From Flavobacteriaceae bacterium (lineage in GTDB: Bacteria; Bacteroidota; Bacteroidia; Flavobacteriales; Flavobacteriaceae), in assembly GCA_023262185.1 (NCBI GenBank), contig JALRDO010000007.1, positions 1 to 64,000 on the forward strand: a DNA stretch of 64,000 bases, given 5' to 3'. The notes under the pieces are model-generated. The model was not told the origin of the DNA and ran no database searches. It saw only the letters and a list, made by a program, of their open reading frames with translations. Position numbers and translations under genes: made by a program. Below are positions 1 to 8,903 of this stretch, one piece after another. How positions within the stretch are numbered: the stretch's first letter is position 1; every line of letters begins with the position of its first letter.

Positions 1-36
1 GAATAACGTAAGTAGAAGGCATAGTTTTAGAGGGTT

Positions 37-1167
37 TTATAGTTTTTGGGTTTGCTTCAGACTTAAAGTTATAACAAGCACTGAGGCAAGAACCATTTCA
101 ATTGAAATGTATTGGATTCCTAAAAGACCCACAAGAATGAAGAGTAAAGAGAATAAACAAACCGACTGAAATAAGGTTTTGCTCTTTAGCACAGCGGCAG
201 CAAGTAATAAAGGATTGGCCCAAAAGATTGAAAAATTATAAACCGTTGCATAGTGCTCAGAGAAGAAGTTGAGAAAAGTTAACAATAGGCCTGCAACGCC
301 TGCAAGGAGTAAAAGCATATGATCAACTAGATTAAAAACTCCTTTTGAATTACCCATCCACAACGAAAGAAGCGCATATAGCACTAGCACTATTAGAATA
401 AGTCGAGGCGAGGTCCAAAAAGTGGAGGTGACTTCTGGTAATTTCTTGGCAATTTCAATGCGCGAATTGCGCACCAAAGATTGCGTCTCTGCAGTGCTAG
501 TCTTTAAAATAGATCTTAAATAGTTGGGCAAATAAACAAGGGCTGAAGTGGTTAAGGTTTGATCGACTCTTGAGCCAAGCATGATGTCTATACCGAATCT
601 ATTCCAAGAATATAAGGGCAGATGTTCATGAAGGGTACTGCGATAGGTCAAATTTTGACCGTCGTAAACGGTACTCATTTTAAAGCTTTCCCCAAGGCTT
701 TGCTCAAGCAAATCGGGAATCTTCGTGGCGCAATTTTCTTTTAAGAAGTCGTAGCGATAATACCGATTTTCGGGCCATTCATTCTCAACCAATAGACGGT
801 ACATTTCTTCTTTTTGCTCCTGGTTTAGGTTTAACGTTTGTCTTACTACCTCTCTCCCTACATAGGCGTAGTAGGCGCTAAAGGTTTGATAGTCAGTTAC
901 CGACAAGAAGTAGTCTAACTTACCTTTGATAAAATTCAAATAGAAGTTTGGGGCGCCAAAATCAAATGTGCCGTAATTATAGACTTCGTCGATTCCTTTA
1001 CCTGGGTCGTACACATGTATGGCACTGTGCCCGAAGGCGGCATGCAGTTCTGGGCCTTCACTGCAGGTAAGCACACTTATTTTCGCCACCTTACTCAGTG
1101 ATTCTTGAGCAGACGCCACTAAGGAGCTTAGTAAAAAGGTGATTAGAAATAGAAGTCGAAGTGCCAT
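37..1167 (-). CDS. DUF4105 (Lnb N-terminal periplasmic domain) membrane protein
   Basis: The 376-residue protein starts with a signal peptide (hydrophobic core about residues 4-19, ending ASAQ). A DUF4105 domain follows, roughly residues 25-215, with the family's HAAFGHSAIHVYD and YNYGTFDF segments and a KENCATKIPD segment. Four or five membrane helices fill residues 250-375. DUF4105 is related to the periplasmic part of lipoprotein N-acyltransferase Lnb; the conserved His and Cys suggest an enzyme, but activity here is inference. It diverges from pssA, and a perfect TAnnTTTG element lies 16 bp before its ATG. Confidence 0.8.
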   Translation of the reverse strand: MALRLLFLITFLLSSLVASAQESLSKVAKISVLTCSEGPELHAAFGHSAIHVYDPGKGIDEVYNYGTFDFGAPNFYLNFIKGKLDYFLSVTDYQTFSAYYAYVGREVVRQTLNLNQEQKEEMYRLLVENEWPENRYYRYDFLKENCATKIPDLLEQSLGESFKMSTVYDGQNLTYRSTLHEHLPLYSWNRFGIDIMLGSRVDQTLTTSALVYLPNYLRSILKTSTAETQSLVRNSRIEIAKKLPEVTSTFWTSPRLILIVLVLYALLSLWMGNSKGVFNLVDHMLLLLAGVAGLLLTFLNFFSEHYATVYNFSIFWANPLLLAAAVLKSKTLFQSVCLFSLLFILVGLLGIQYISIEMVLASVLVITLSLKQTQKL

Positions 1168-1183
1168 GGTTTTCGATTGCTCT

Positions 1184-1191
1184 CAAAGATA
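1184..1191 (-). promoter_or_regulatory. Candidate -7 promoter element for the DUF4105 gene
   Basis: TATCTTTG on the minus strand matches the Bacteroidota -7 consensus TAnnTTTG at all fixed positions and lies 16 bp before the start codon. No clear -33 TTG was seen at the usual spacing. Confidence 0.45.
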
Positions 1192-1230
1192 AGAGGAACG
1201 AGCAGAGGAATAAAGTGTAAATTCGTTGAC

Positions 1231-1917
1231 ATGTTAAGCCTTAGAGCACATACGGCTAATTTCATCACACTTTTGAATGCCCTATTTGGGTTTTTAGGGT
1301 GTGTTGCGATGATACAAGATCGGTTTGATCTTGCGCTTATTGCTCTCATAGCAGCGGCGATAGCCGATTTTTTAGACGGATTTATAGCCCGAATTTTAAA
1401 AGTAGAATCTGCTTTTGGGAATTTTATGGATTCAATGGCTGACGTGATTAGTTTCGGGTTCTTTCCAAGCCTGTGGTGGTATTTCTTACTTTCAGAATCT
1501 TTATCGGTATTGTGGGCGGCTGGACTTGCGTCACTTTTGTTTGTCAGTGCGCTTTTGCGATTGGTTAGATTTTCAGTATATCCTTCAAAAAGCATTCATT
1601 TTGAAGGCCTTCCGACACCGGCAATGGCCCTTTTTGTGGTGCTCATTACGCAAACTGAACTCTTTGATCAGATGGCTTATTTTACGCCTGTTTGGTTCAA
1701 GCGTGCCGCTGTATTTTTAACGCTCTTATTTTCAGGGTGGATGGTGAGTAAAATCCCCGCTATTTCTTTGAAGTTCAAGGATTATACTTTTAAGGCAAAT
1801 ATCCTAAGGTATCTAGTGATGTTAAGCGCTATTGTTGGTTTTGTACTTCTAAGAGAAGAGCTAGTATTGGTGCTTTTACCGACCTACACCCTAGGCTCAC
1901 TCTTGATCAAACGCTAG
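1231..1917 (+). CDS. pssA: CDP-diacylglycerol--serine O-phosphatidyltransferase
   Basis: This membrane enzyme transfers phosphatidate from CDP-diacylglycerol to serine, giving phosphatidylserine, the precursor of phosphatidylethanolamine. The CDP-alcohol phosphatidyltransferase signature D-x2-D-G-x2-A-R-x8-G-x3-D-x3-D is complete (DFLDGFIAR then GNFMDSMAD, about residues 46-69). Several hydrophobic segments follow. The ATG at 1231 is chosen because the protein then begins [16 protein letters not shown], as in homologues; an in-frame TTG at 1177 adds 18 unlikely residues. TAAATTCG just before the ATG is one mismatch from a -7 element. The 3' end overlaps convergent lptB by 21 bp. Confidence 0.9.
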   Translation: MLSLRAHTANFITLLNALFGFLGCVAMIQDRFDLALIALIAAAIADFLDGFIARILKVESAFGNFMDSMADVISFGFFPSLWWYFLLSESLSVLWAAGLASLLFVSALLRLVRFSVYPSKSIHFEGLPTPAMALFVVLITQTELFDQMAYFTPVWFKRAAVFLTLLFSGWMVSKIPAISLKFKDYTFKANILRYLVMLSAIVGFVLLREELVLVLLPTYTLGSLLIKR

Positions 1918-2646
1918 GCGCTTTTTACGCAATTCGAAGTTTTGACCTAAGTATACTTTGCGCACCATTTCATCTGCAGCGAGTTCTTCTGGTGCTCCGG
2001 CTTTAAGTATAGAACCCTCAAACATGAGGTACGATCGTTCAGTGATAGCTAAGGTTTCTTGTACATTATGATCGGTAATAAGAATTCCGATGTTCTTGTT
2101 TTTAAGCTGAGCCACAATACGCTGAATATCTTCTACGGCAACTGGATCTACCCCTGCAAAGGGTTCATCGAGTAGAATGAACTTGGGATCCGTAGCTAGA
2201 GCACGAGCGATCTCTGTTCTCCGTCTCTCTCCGCCCGATAGTAAGTCGCCTCGGTTTTTTCGGATATGGGTGAGTGAAAACTCTTCAAGCAAAGCATCTC
2301 TTTTCTTCTCTTGCTCGGCCTTTGATAGAGTAGTATTCTGTAGCACACTCAGAATGTTGTCTTCAACACTAAGTTTTCTAAACACAGAGGCCTCTTGAGC
2401 GAGATATCCTATCCCGTGCTGGGCACGTTTAAACATGGGGAACTTGGTGATGTCTAAATCGTCTAAATAAATCGAACCGGCGTTGGCCTGGATTAAACCG
2501 ACAATCATATAAAAAGAAGTGGTTTTTCCGGCCCCATTCGGCCCGAGTAGGCCAATGATTTCACCTTGATTTACCTCAAGAGATATTCCCTTTACAACAG
2601 TGCGCTGCTGGTAGATTTTCTTTATGTTTTCAGCTCTTAACTTCAC
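1897..2646 (-). CDS. lptB: LPS export ABC transporter ATP-binding protein LptB
   Basis: LptB is the cytoplasmic ATPase that drives lipopolysaccharide extraction from the inner membrane together with LptFG. The 249 residues show Walker [10 protein letters not shown] (35-43), the Q-loop in YLAQEAS, signature [15 protein letters not shown], Walker [14 protein letters not shown], and the switch histidine in ITDHN. The SGGERRR form and the FAGVDP Walker B are typical of LptB. It ends the run kdsD-tatC-AhpD-like-lptB and overlaps the gene before it by 4 bp, so translational coupling is likely. Pairing with kdsD puts LPS synthesis and export in one unit. Confidence 0.93.
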   Translation of the reverse strand: MKLRAENIKKIYQQRTVVKGISLEVNQGEIIGLLGPNGAGKTTSFYMIVGLIQANAGSIYLDDLDITKFPMFKRAQHGIGYLAQEASVFRKLSVEDNILSVLQNTTLSKAEQEKKRDALLEEFSLTHIRKNRGDLLSGGERRRTEIARALATDPKFILLDEPFAGVDPVAVEDIQRIVAQLKNKNIGILITDHNVQETLAITERSYLMFEGSILKAGAPEELAADEMVRKVYLGQNFELRKKRLAFDQE

Positions 2647-2993
2647 GATGTTGTGTTTAGCGCATCCCAGTATTCATAAGCTCTCCTTAAATGAGGAATA
2701 ACAATGGTTCCACCTATTAGGGTAGCTATTCCTAAGGTTTCTGTTACTTCTTCAGCAGTACATCCGGCTTTTTTGGCTCCTTCAAGATGATAGCGCACAC
2801 AATCGTCACAGCGCAATACTGCAGAGGCTACAAGGCCAAGAAGTTCTTTGGTTTTAACATCTAGAGCCCCTTCAGAGAAAGCATTCGTATCTAGGTTAAA
2901 AATACGTTTGATCAATTTTTGATCATCGGCTAAAATCCGTTCGTTCATTTTTGAACGGTAGTTGTTAAAGTCTTCTACTAGCTTATGCGCCAT
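2643..2993 (-). CDS. AhpD-like carboxymuconolactone decarboxylase family protein
   Basis: A 116-residue all-helical protein of the carboxymuconolactone decarboxylase/AhpD fold. It has the redox motif CDDCVRYH (CxxC followed by His, about residues 60-67), as in AhpD-type disulfide reductases, so a thiol peroxidase-like or redox role is likely; the substrate is unknown. It overlaps tatC by 11 bp and lptB by 4 bp. This position between tatC and lptB is, from memory, common in Flavobacteriales. Confidence 0.82.
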   Translation of the reverse strand: MAHKLVEDFNNYRSKMNERILADDQKLIKRIFNLDTNAFSEGALDVKTKELLGLVASAVLRCDDCVRYHLEGAKKAGCTAEEVTETLGIATLIGGTIVIPHLRRAYEYWDALNTTS

Positions 2994-3792
2994 TTTCTTT
3001 TGAATTACGAGTTACAAACTTTGAAATTCCGATACTTAACTGGTATAATATCATCACAGGAATGGCAACAATTATCTGGCTCGCCACATCCGGTGGGGTG
3101 ATCACGGCAGACAGCACCAATACAAGAACCAAGGCTATCTTTCTATATTTTTTAAGAATCTCTGGAGTAACCAATCCGATTTTGGTTAAGAAGTAGATTA
3201 AAATAGGAAGCTCGAACATGATGCCACAAGCAATTACAGAAGCTCTAACCGTAGAGATGTAAGAGCTGATGTCAATTTCATTGCTTACCTCAGCACTGAC
3301 CTGATAGGTTCCTAAAAAGTTGATAGAAAGAGGTGCCACAATATAGTATCCGAAGAGCACACCAATGAAGAATAACAGAGAGGCAGCGCCAATGAACCCC
3401 TTTGAGTATCTGCGCTCTTTCTCATAAAGTCCAGGGCTAATGAACCTCCATATTTCAAAAAGCAGATAGGGGAATCCTAAAATGAAGCCTGCCCAAATAG
3501 AAGTCCAAATGTGTGCAGAAAACTGCCCTGCCATAGTTCTGTTCTGGATTCTGAAGGGTAATGATTCAGCGCAAAAATCAGAAGTGATTCCGAAGAAAGT
3601 AGAGATTTGACAGAACATGTTATAGGTTGGAAAGCTCATGTTCTTAGGTGCAAAAATGATGCGGTCAAATATGAATCCTTTCATGACAAACGCCACAGTG
3701 GCAATTATGAGAATAGCCACAATCGATCTGATGAGATGCCAACGCAACTCTTCTAGGTGATCTAAAAATGACATTTCATCCTTTGTACTCAT
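2983..3792 (-). CDS. tatC: Sec-independent protein translocase subunit TatC
   Basis: TatC is the receptor for twin-arginine signal peptides in the inner membrane. The 269 residues begin with the family motif FLDHLEELRWHLIRS, and about six membrane helices follow. The stretch WAGFILGFPYLLFEIWRFI and the glutamate of GIMFELPILIYFL match conserved TatC positions. A periplasmic insertion with several Cys lies near residues 55-90. It overlaps kdsD by 4 bp. No tatA is present in this window. Confidence 0.93.
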   Translation of the reverse strand: MSTKDEMSFLDHLEELRWHLIRSIVAILIIATVAFVMKGFIFDRIIFAPKNMSFPTYNMFCQISTFFGITSDFCAESLPFRIQNRTMAGQFSAHIWTSIWAGFILGFPYLLFEIWRFISPGLYEKERRYSKGFIGAASLLFFIGVLFGYYIVAPLSINFLGTYQVSAEVSNEIDISSYISTVRASVIACGIMFELPILIYFLTKIGLVTPEILKKYRKIALVLVLVLSAVITPPDVASQIIVAIPVMILYQLSIGISKFVTRNSKENGA

Positions 3793-4757
3793 ACCGATAG
3801 TCCTTCTTGAATAAGTTGTTGCATGTGCAGAATGCCTGTATAGCGCCCTTCATGTGTTATTATGAGTTGAGTTATTTCTTTTTCATTCATCAATTTCAGG
3901 GCGTCTAGAGCCAAATGATTTGATGAATAGCGAATAGGGTTTGAACTCATGACATCCTCGGCTTTAAGCTGATTAATGTCGGTTTGTCGCTGCAGCATAC
4001 GTCGAATATCTCCGTCGGTAATGATTCCGACTATCTCTTGATTTGAAAGCACTGGTGTGCATCCAGTCATTTTGTTCGAGATCTCTAGAATTACATCCAG
4101 AATAGGTGTTTCTATAAAAACCTCTGGCTTAGCCATCTTACCCATTAGATCAGAAACCTTGAGATAAAGTTTTTTACCTAAGCTTCCACCGGGATGATAG
4201 CGTGCAAAGTCAGTTTCGGTAAAGTTTTTTTCGTTGAGAGCCGCAACCATGAGCGCATCTCCAAGTGCTAATTGCAAGGTGGTACTTGTCGTTGGTGCCA
4301 GGTTGTGAGGACACGCTTCTCTCTCTACAGGGGTCAGCAGTAAGGTAGTGGCGTTCACCCCTAGATAAGAAGAGGGGTCAGCGCTTACTCCAATTAAGGT
4401 GTTCCCTCTGGTCTTGATCAACGGAATTAAGGTCTTCACCTCTTCGGTGTTTCCGCTCTTTGAAAGGCAGATGACCACATCTTCTTCTTGAACCATCCCC
4501 AGATCACCATGGATGGCATCTGCCGCATGCATGAATAAAGAAGGCGTTCCGGTTGAATTGAAACTCGCTGCTAGTTTTGAAGCTATTATGGCACTTTTGC
4601 CCATGCCGGTAAACACCACGCGTCCTTTGCAGCCGACAATGTATCCGACAGCCTCTGAGAAAGAGGCATCGATGCAATCGGATAAGGATTGTAATGCTGA
4701 AGCCTCTAAATCGAGTACTTCTTTAGCGTCGGCAATACGTTTTGCGGATGGGTTCAA
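3789..4757 (-). CDS. kdsD: KpsF/GutQ sugar-phosphate isomerase (arabinose 5-phosphate isomerase)
   Basis: This enzyme interconverts ribulose 5-phosphate and arabinose 5-phosphate, the first step to Kdo for LPS. The SIS domain has GMGKSAIIASKLAASFNSTGTP and CLSKSGNTEEV, with HGDLGM and CPHNLAPTTS. Two CBS domains form the C-terminal third (SDLMGKM and EDVMSSNP linkers). The frame stays open upstream to 4931, inside recQ on the other strand. I prefer the TTG at 4757, preceded by AAGG, because it gives 322 residues, the usual family length, and removes an N-terminal stretch without homology. The start is therefore inferred. Confidence 0.88.
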   Translation of the reverse strand: MNPSAKRIADAKEVLDLEASALQSLSDCIDASFSEAVGYIVGCKGRVVFTGMGKSAIIASKLAASFNSTGTPSLFMHAADAIHGDLGMVQEEDVVICLSKSGNTEEVKTLIPLIKTRGNTLIGVSADPSSYLGVNATTLLLTPVEREACPHNLAPTTSTTLQLALGDALMVAALNEKNFTETDFARYHPGGSLGKKLYLKVSDLMGKMAKPEVFIETPILDVILEISNKMTGCTPVLSNQEIVGIITDGDIRRMLQRQTDINQLKAEDVMSSNPIRYSSNHLALDALKLMNEKEITQLIITHEGRYTGILHMQQLIQEGLSV

Positions 4758-4844
4758 GAAAAAAGCCTTAGGATTAGCTATTTTAGTTATACAAAAGACG
4801 AAATTACGAAAAACGACCTCTAGTTTTTTCTTATCTTCAAGACT

Positions 4845-7046
4845 ATGTCTCATACTGTAACGGACGAGCAACTCTATGATGCACTGAAATACTATTTTGG
4901 GTTCTCTGCATTTAAGGGTCTTCAAAAACAAGCTGTCACTTCTATATTACAGCAGCAAGATACTTTTGTGATCATGCCTACGGGAGGAGGGAAGTCTCTA
5001 TGCTATCAACTTCCGGCCTTGATGTCTGAAGGAACGGCTGTGATTATCAGTCCGTTAATTGCCTTGATGAAGAATCAGGTAGACGCTATCCGTTCTGTAA
5101 CAAAGAGTGAAGGTGTCGCACATGTGCTCAACTCGTCCCTAACCAAGGCTGCCTACCAAGAGGTGGTGCACGATTTGAATTCTGGAGAGACTAAACTTCT
5201 TTTTGTGGCTCCTGAGTCACTTACCAAGCCACAAACCATAGAGCTTTTATCCCCGCTAAAACTTTCATTTGTAGCCATTGATGAAGCGCATTGTATTTCT
5301 GAATGGGGGCATGATTTTCGCCCAGAGTACCGAAATATAAGAGCGATCATTAATCGCTTATCCGATGAGATCCCAATTATTGCACTTACGGCAACAGCTA
5401 CCTCAAAGGTTCAAGAGGATATTATAAAGAATCTGGGTATGAGAGATGCAAAGCTTTTTAAGGCGTCTTTCAATCGTCCAAATTTGTTTTATGAAGTAAG
5501 GCCAAAAACAGCCCAAGTAAATGCTGATGTGATCCGATTTGTGTCTGAGCGACAAGGTAAATCAGGTATCATCTATTGTCTTAGCAGAAAGACAGTAGAA
5601 GAAATTGCACAATTGTTGCAGCTCAACGGCGTAAAGGCCATCCCTTATCACGCCGGATTTGATGCAAAGACACGTGCCGATTATCAAGATCAGTTTCTAA
5701 TGGAAGAGGCTTCTGTAGTAGTCGCTACAATCGCTTTTGGAATGGGTATTGACAAGCCTGATGTTCGATTCGTGATTCATTACGATATGCCTAAAAGCAT
5801 TGAAAGCTACTATCAAGAAACCGGTAGGGCTGGTCGTGATGGCGGCGAAGGACATTGTGTCGCCTTTTATGCAGCGAAGGACATGGAGAAATTAGAGAAA
5901 TTCTCTGCCTCTAAACCCGTTGCAGAGCAAGAGGTCAGTAATGCCTTGTTGCAAGACGTTATCGCCTATGCTGAAACATCGATGTCTAGACGCAAATTCA
6001 TACTCCATTATTTTGGTGAAGAATACGATGAAGTCAATGGAGAAGGAGCAATGATGGACGATAATTCCAAGCATCCTAAGGAGAAGATTCAAGCTTCTGA
6101 TGAAGTGATCATGGTGTTGAATTTAGTTTTAGATACTTCAGAGAAATACAAGAGTAAAGAGATTGTTCGTATTCTTAGAGGAAAAACCAATTCTATGATT
6201 AGCGCGAACCAATCCGATCAGAAGCCTTTCTTCGGATGTGGTCATGCCCATCGCTCAGCGTATTGGCATGCTTTGGTTCGTCAGATAGTGGTGGCTAATC
6301 TACTCAAGAAGTCAATTGAACAATACGGAGTGCTACTTATCACTGAAAAGGGAAAAGCGTTCTTAGATAAGCCACAAGATTTCGAAATGGTTTTGGATCG
6401 CGATTATGCCGCCTTAGAGACTTCGACTTCAAAGGGTACTACAAAAACCGAGAGCCTTGACGAAGTATTGTTACGACAATTGAAAGAGCTCCGAAAACAA
6501 GAGGCGGCGAAACACAATGTACCTCCATATATAATTTTTCAAGAACCGTCTTTAGAAGACATGGTGATGAAATACCCTATTAGCATCGCAGAATTAGCTC
6601 AGGTGCATGGGGTAGGAGAGCTCAAGGCAAAAAAATACGGAGCCCCTTTTGTCTCTTTTATTGCTTCGTACGTAGAAGAGAATGACATAGAGCGACCTCA
6701 AGATTTGGTGGTCAAGTCAGCGGGTGCCAATTCAGCCTTGAAGCTGTTTATTATCCAAAGTGTAGATCGAAAGTTGCCCTTTGACGATATTTCAGCTTCA
6801 AAAAACTTAAGCGATTCGGAGTTATTAGACGCTATGGAGCAGATTGTATTCAGCGGAACTAAACTTAACATAACGTATTGGGTTGACGAACTGCTAGACG
6901 ACGATTCTCAACAAGAGCTCCACGATTATTTTATCGAGGCAAAAGATAATGCCATTGAACAGGCTGTAGCCTCTTTTGATGGAGATTATGAAGAAGAAGA
7001 ACTTCGTATTTACAGGATTAAATTTTATTCAGACGTAGCTATCTAA
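4845..7046 (+). CDS. recQ: ATP-dependent DNA helicase RecQ
   Basis: A 3'-5' superfamily 2 helicase for recombination and fork repair. Motifs in order: Walker A PTGGGKSL (45-52), DEAH box (146-149), TATAT motif III, AFGMGIDKPDVRFVIHYDMP and the motif VI segment QETGRAGRDG, followed by an RQC winged-helix region and an HRDC-like domain near residues 570-650. At 733 residues it is longer than E. coli RecQ. The zinc-binding cysteines expected after motif VI are missing: the region SRRKFILHYFGEEYDEVNGE has none. It diverges from kdsD. Confidence 0.93.
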   Translation: MSHTVTDEQLYDALKYYFGFSAFKGLQKQAVTSILQQQDTFVIMPTGGGKSLCYQLPALMSEGTAVIISPLIALMKNQVDAIRSVTKSEGVAHVLNSSLTKAAYQEVVHDLNSGETKLLFVAPESLTKPQTIELLSPLKLSFVAIDEAHCISEWGHDFRPEYRNIRAIINRLSDEIPIIALTATATSKVQEDIIKNLGMRDAKLFKASFNRPNLFYEVRPKTAQVNADVIRFVSERQGKSGIIYCLSRKTVEEIAQLLQLNGVKAIPYHAGFDAKTRADYQDQFLMEEASVVVATIAFGMGIDKPDVRFVIHYDMPKSIESYYQETGRAGRDGGEGHCVAFYAAKDMEKLEKFSASKPVAEQEVSNALLQDVIAYAETSMSRRKFILHYFGEEYDEVNGEGAMMDDNSKHPKEKIQASDEVIMVLNLVLDTSEKYKSKEIVRILRGKTNSMISANQSDQKPFFGCGHAHRSAYWHALVRQIVVANLLKKSIEQYGVLLITEKGKAFLDKPQDFEMVLDRDYAALETSTSKGTTKTESLDEVLLRQLKELRKQEAAKHNVPPYIIFQEPSLEDMVMKYPISIAELAQVHGVGELKAKKYGAPFVSFIASYVEENDIERPQDLVVKSAGANSALKLFIIQSVDRKLPFDDISASKNLSDSELLDAMEQIVFSGTKLNITYWVDELLDDDSQQELHDYFIEAKDNAIEQAVASFDGDYEEEELRIYRIKFYSDVAI

Positions 7047-7075
7047 AACGGTGCCGATACGATGGTCGAAATTGT

Positions 7076-7083
7076 TAATTTTG
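7076..7083 (+). promoter_or_regulatory. Candidate -7 promoter element for the cysteine desulfurase gene
   Basis: TAATTTTG matches TAnnTTTG exactly and ends 6 bp before the ATG at 7090, so a transcript from it would be nearly leaderless. No -33 TTG is evident. Confidence 0.45.
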
Positions 7084-7089
7084 CCATCT

Positions 7090-8241
7090 ATGAATACGGT
7101 CTATTTAGATAATGCAGCTACAACCGCAGTTCGTCCAGAAGTAGTCGAGGCTATGCACACCGTGCTAACCGAAAACTTCGGCAATCCATCTTCAACTCAT
7201 GCCTTTGGGAGAGCTTCAAAGGCCATAATCGAGAGTACGCGTAAGCAAATCGCTCAGACCCTATCTTGTAAACCTTCAGAAATTATATTCACCTCTGGAG
7301 GAACAGAAGCAGATAATTGTATTATCAGATCTTGCGTGCGGGATCTCGGAGTGCGTAGGATTATTAGTTCTAGAATTGAGCACCATGCCGTTTTACATGC
7401 TATCGAAGCCATGGAAGAAGAGTATGGGGTTCAATTGGACTTTGTAGACCTAGACGAACAAGGATCGGTAGACCTAGTATCACTCAAGGACCTATTAACC
7501 AATAACGAGGCTACTAAAACTCTGGTTTCGTTAATGCATGTGAACAACGAGATTGGGAATATGTTGGAGTTGAATGAGGTGGCTGATTTATGTGAGACTC
7601 ACGGTGCTTATTTTCACTCAGATACCGTTCAATCCATTGGTCATTTTAGGTTAAATCTCACTGAAACTCCTATCCATTTTATAACTGCTGCTGCCCATAA
7701 ATTTCACGGACCCAAGGGTATTGGATTCATGTTCGTACGCTCTAACATTCGTCTTAAATCGCTTATTGTGGGTGGCGCTCAAGAAAGAGGACTTAGAGCT
7801 GGAACAGAGAGTATACATGATATTGCAGGCTTGGAGACAGCCTTTAGATTGGCTTATGAACACTTAGATCAAGAACGCGCCTCTATTGCAAACCTGAAAG
7901 CGCATTTTATTTCACGCATTAAAACCTTGATACCTGGGGTTGTTTTTAACGGAGATTCTGCCTCAGCAAACAGTACCTACACCCTTGTAAACGTGCGTTT
8001 GCCATTAAAAGGCGACAAGGCGGCTATGTTGCTTTTTCATCTAGATTTAAATGGTATTGCTTGTTCACAGGGAAGTGCCTGTCAATCAGGCAGTAGTAAA
8101 GGGTCGCATGTATTGGATCAAGTGGTTCCACAGGATGAGAAATGGATGCCATCGCTTAGATTTTCTTTTTCTAAATACAATACGAAAGAAGAAGTTGATC
8201 GCGCTGTTGAGGTGCTAGCTGATTTTATTACGAAAGATTAG
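7090..8241 (+). CDS. Cysteine desulfurase (NifS/IscS family)
   Basis: A PLP enzyme that removes sulfur from cysteine for Fe-S cluster or thio-cofactor assembly. It begins with YLDNAATTA, the family's start. The PLP lysine is K204 in AAAHKFHGPKG, and the persulfide-carrying cysteine is C331 in SQGSACQSGS, the short-loop form of class I enzymes. The ATG at 7090 is used; an upstream in-frame GTG at 7051 would add 13 atypical residues. It follows recQ by 43 bp and overlaps the convergent gene by 4 bp. No iscU or sufBCD genes are nearby, so the recipient is unknown. Confidence 0.9.
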   Translation: MNTVYLDNAATTAVRPEVVEAMHTVLTENFGNPSSTHAFGRASKAIIESTRKQIAQTLSCKPSEIIFTSGGTEADNCIIRSCVRDLGVRRIISSRIEHHAVLHAIEAMEEEYGVQLDFVDLDEQGSVDLVSLKDLLTNNEATKTLVSLMHVNNEIGNMLELNEVADLCETHGAYFHSDTVQSIGHFRLNLTETPIHFITAAAHKFHGPKGIGFMFVRSNIRLKSLIVGGAQERGLRAGTESIHDIAGLETAFRLAYEHLDQERASIANLKAHFISRIKTLIPGVVFNGDSASANSTYTLVNVRLPLKGDKAAMLLFHLDLNGIACSQGSACQSGSSKGSHVLDQVVPQDEKWMPSLRFSFSKYNTKEEVDRAVEVLADFITKD

Positions 8242-8882
8242 TCACTACTTCTTTTGTAATAAGGGAAGCTTCGTGCGGCTTGCTTCATCAACTTTTCAAT
8301 GAGCTCTTTTGTGTTTTTACCTGATCTGCGGTCTATCGCTTTTTCGTAGCGCCAAAGTAATTTTCCACTGCTTCCGTCACTAACTTTGATGGCTAACTTT
8401 CCGAATTCTGGAGAAAGTACCCAAAGGTCAAGCCAATTGAATTCATCTTCGATACCATCTGAGAGCAATACTTGTAAATGAAGTGTTCCAGTGATCAGTG
8501 CATCAACCTCTAATACCTTAGCCAATTCATCGCTTTTCATTTGACCTATGCTTCTGTAGTCTATTCCAGCGTTTTGCAATTTCTTTTGCGTTAAAGCAAG
8601 GGGCTGAAAGAGTACAATGAAGTCCTTGCTGTTGGATTTGTTTTCGAAGTAATTGGCAAGGGCTTGTTGAACAGCAAGCCCCTCTGTTTCTAGATATTGA
8701 CGTCTTAAAAATTCACTAGGTTCTGCCTTTAGTGCAAGATCAACCGCAAATGGAAGAACTGCGATAGTCTTGTGTTTTGATGCAAAAGACTCAAAGTCTG
8801 TATTTAAAAAAACCTCTTTCTGCGCTATTGCAGAGGCAATAGACAGCATAAAAAGTATAAAAAAAACAGATCGAATCACCAT
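8238..8882 (-). CDS. Exported protein of unknown function
   Basis: A 214-residue protein with a signal peptide (VFFILFMLSIASAIAQ, residues 5-20) and no lipobox. The mature part contains IAVLPFAVDL near residue 40, ALITGTLHLQV near 130 and a SSGKLLWRYEKAIDR segment near 170. This layout recalls CsgG-like or GNA1162-like envelope proteins, but the resemblance is weak and I assign no function. It lies 21 bp after the M23 peptidase gene on the same strand and is probably cotranscribed with it. Confidence 0.6.
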   Translation of the reverse strand: MVIRSVFFILFMLSIASAIAQKEVFLNTDFESFASKHKTIAVLPFAVDLALKAEPSEFLRRQYLETEGLAVQQALANYFENKSNSKDFIVLFQPLALTQKKLQNAGIDYRSIGQMKSDELAKVLEVDALITGTLHLQVLLSDGIEDEFNWLDLWVLSPEFGKLAIKVSDGSSGKLLWRYEKAIDRRSGKNTKELIEKLMKQAARSFPYYKRSSD

Positions 8883-8903
8883 GTAAAGTTAGGGTCTTTA
8901 CGG

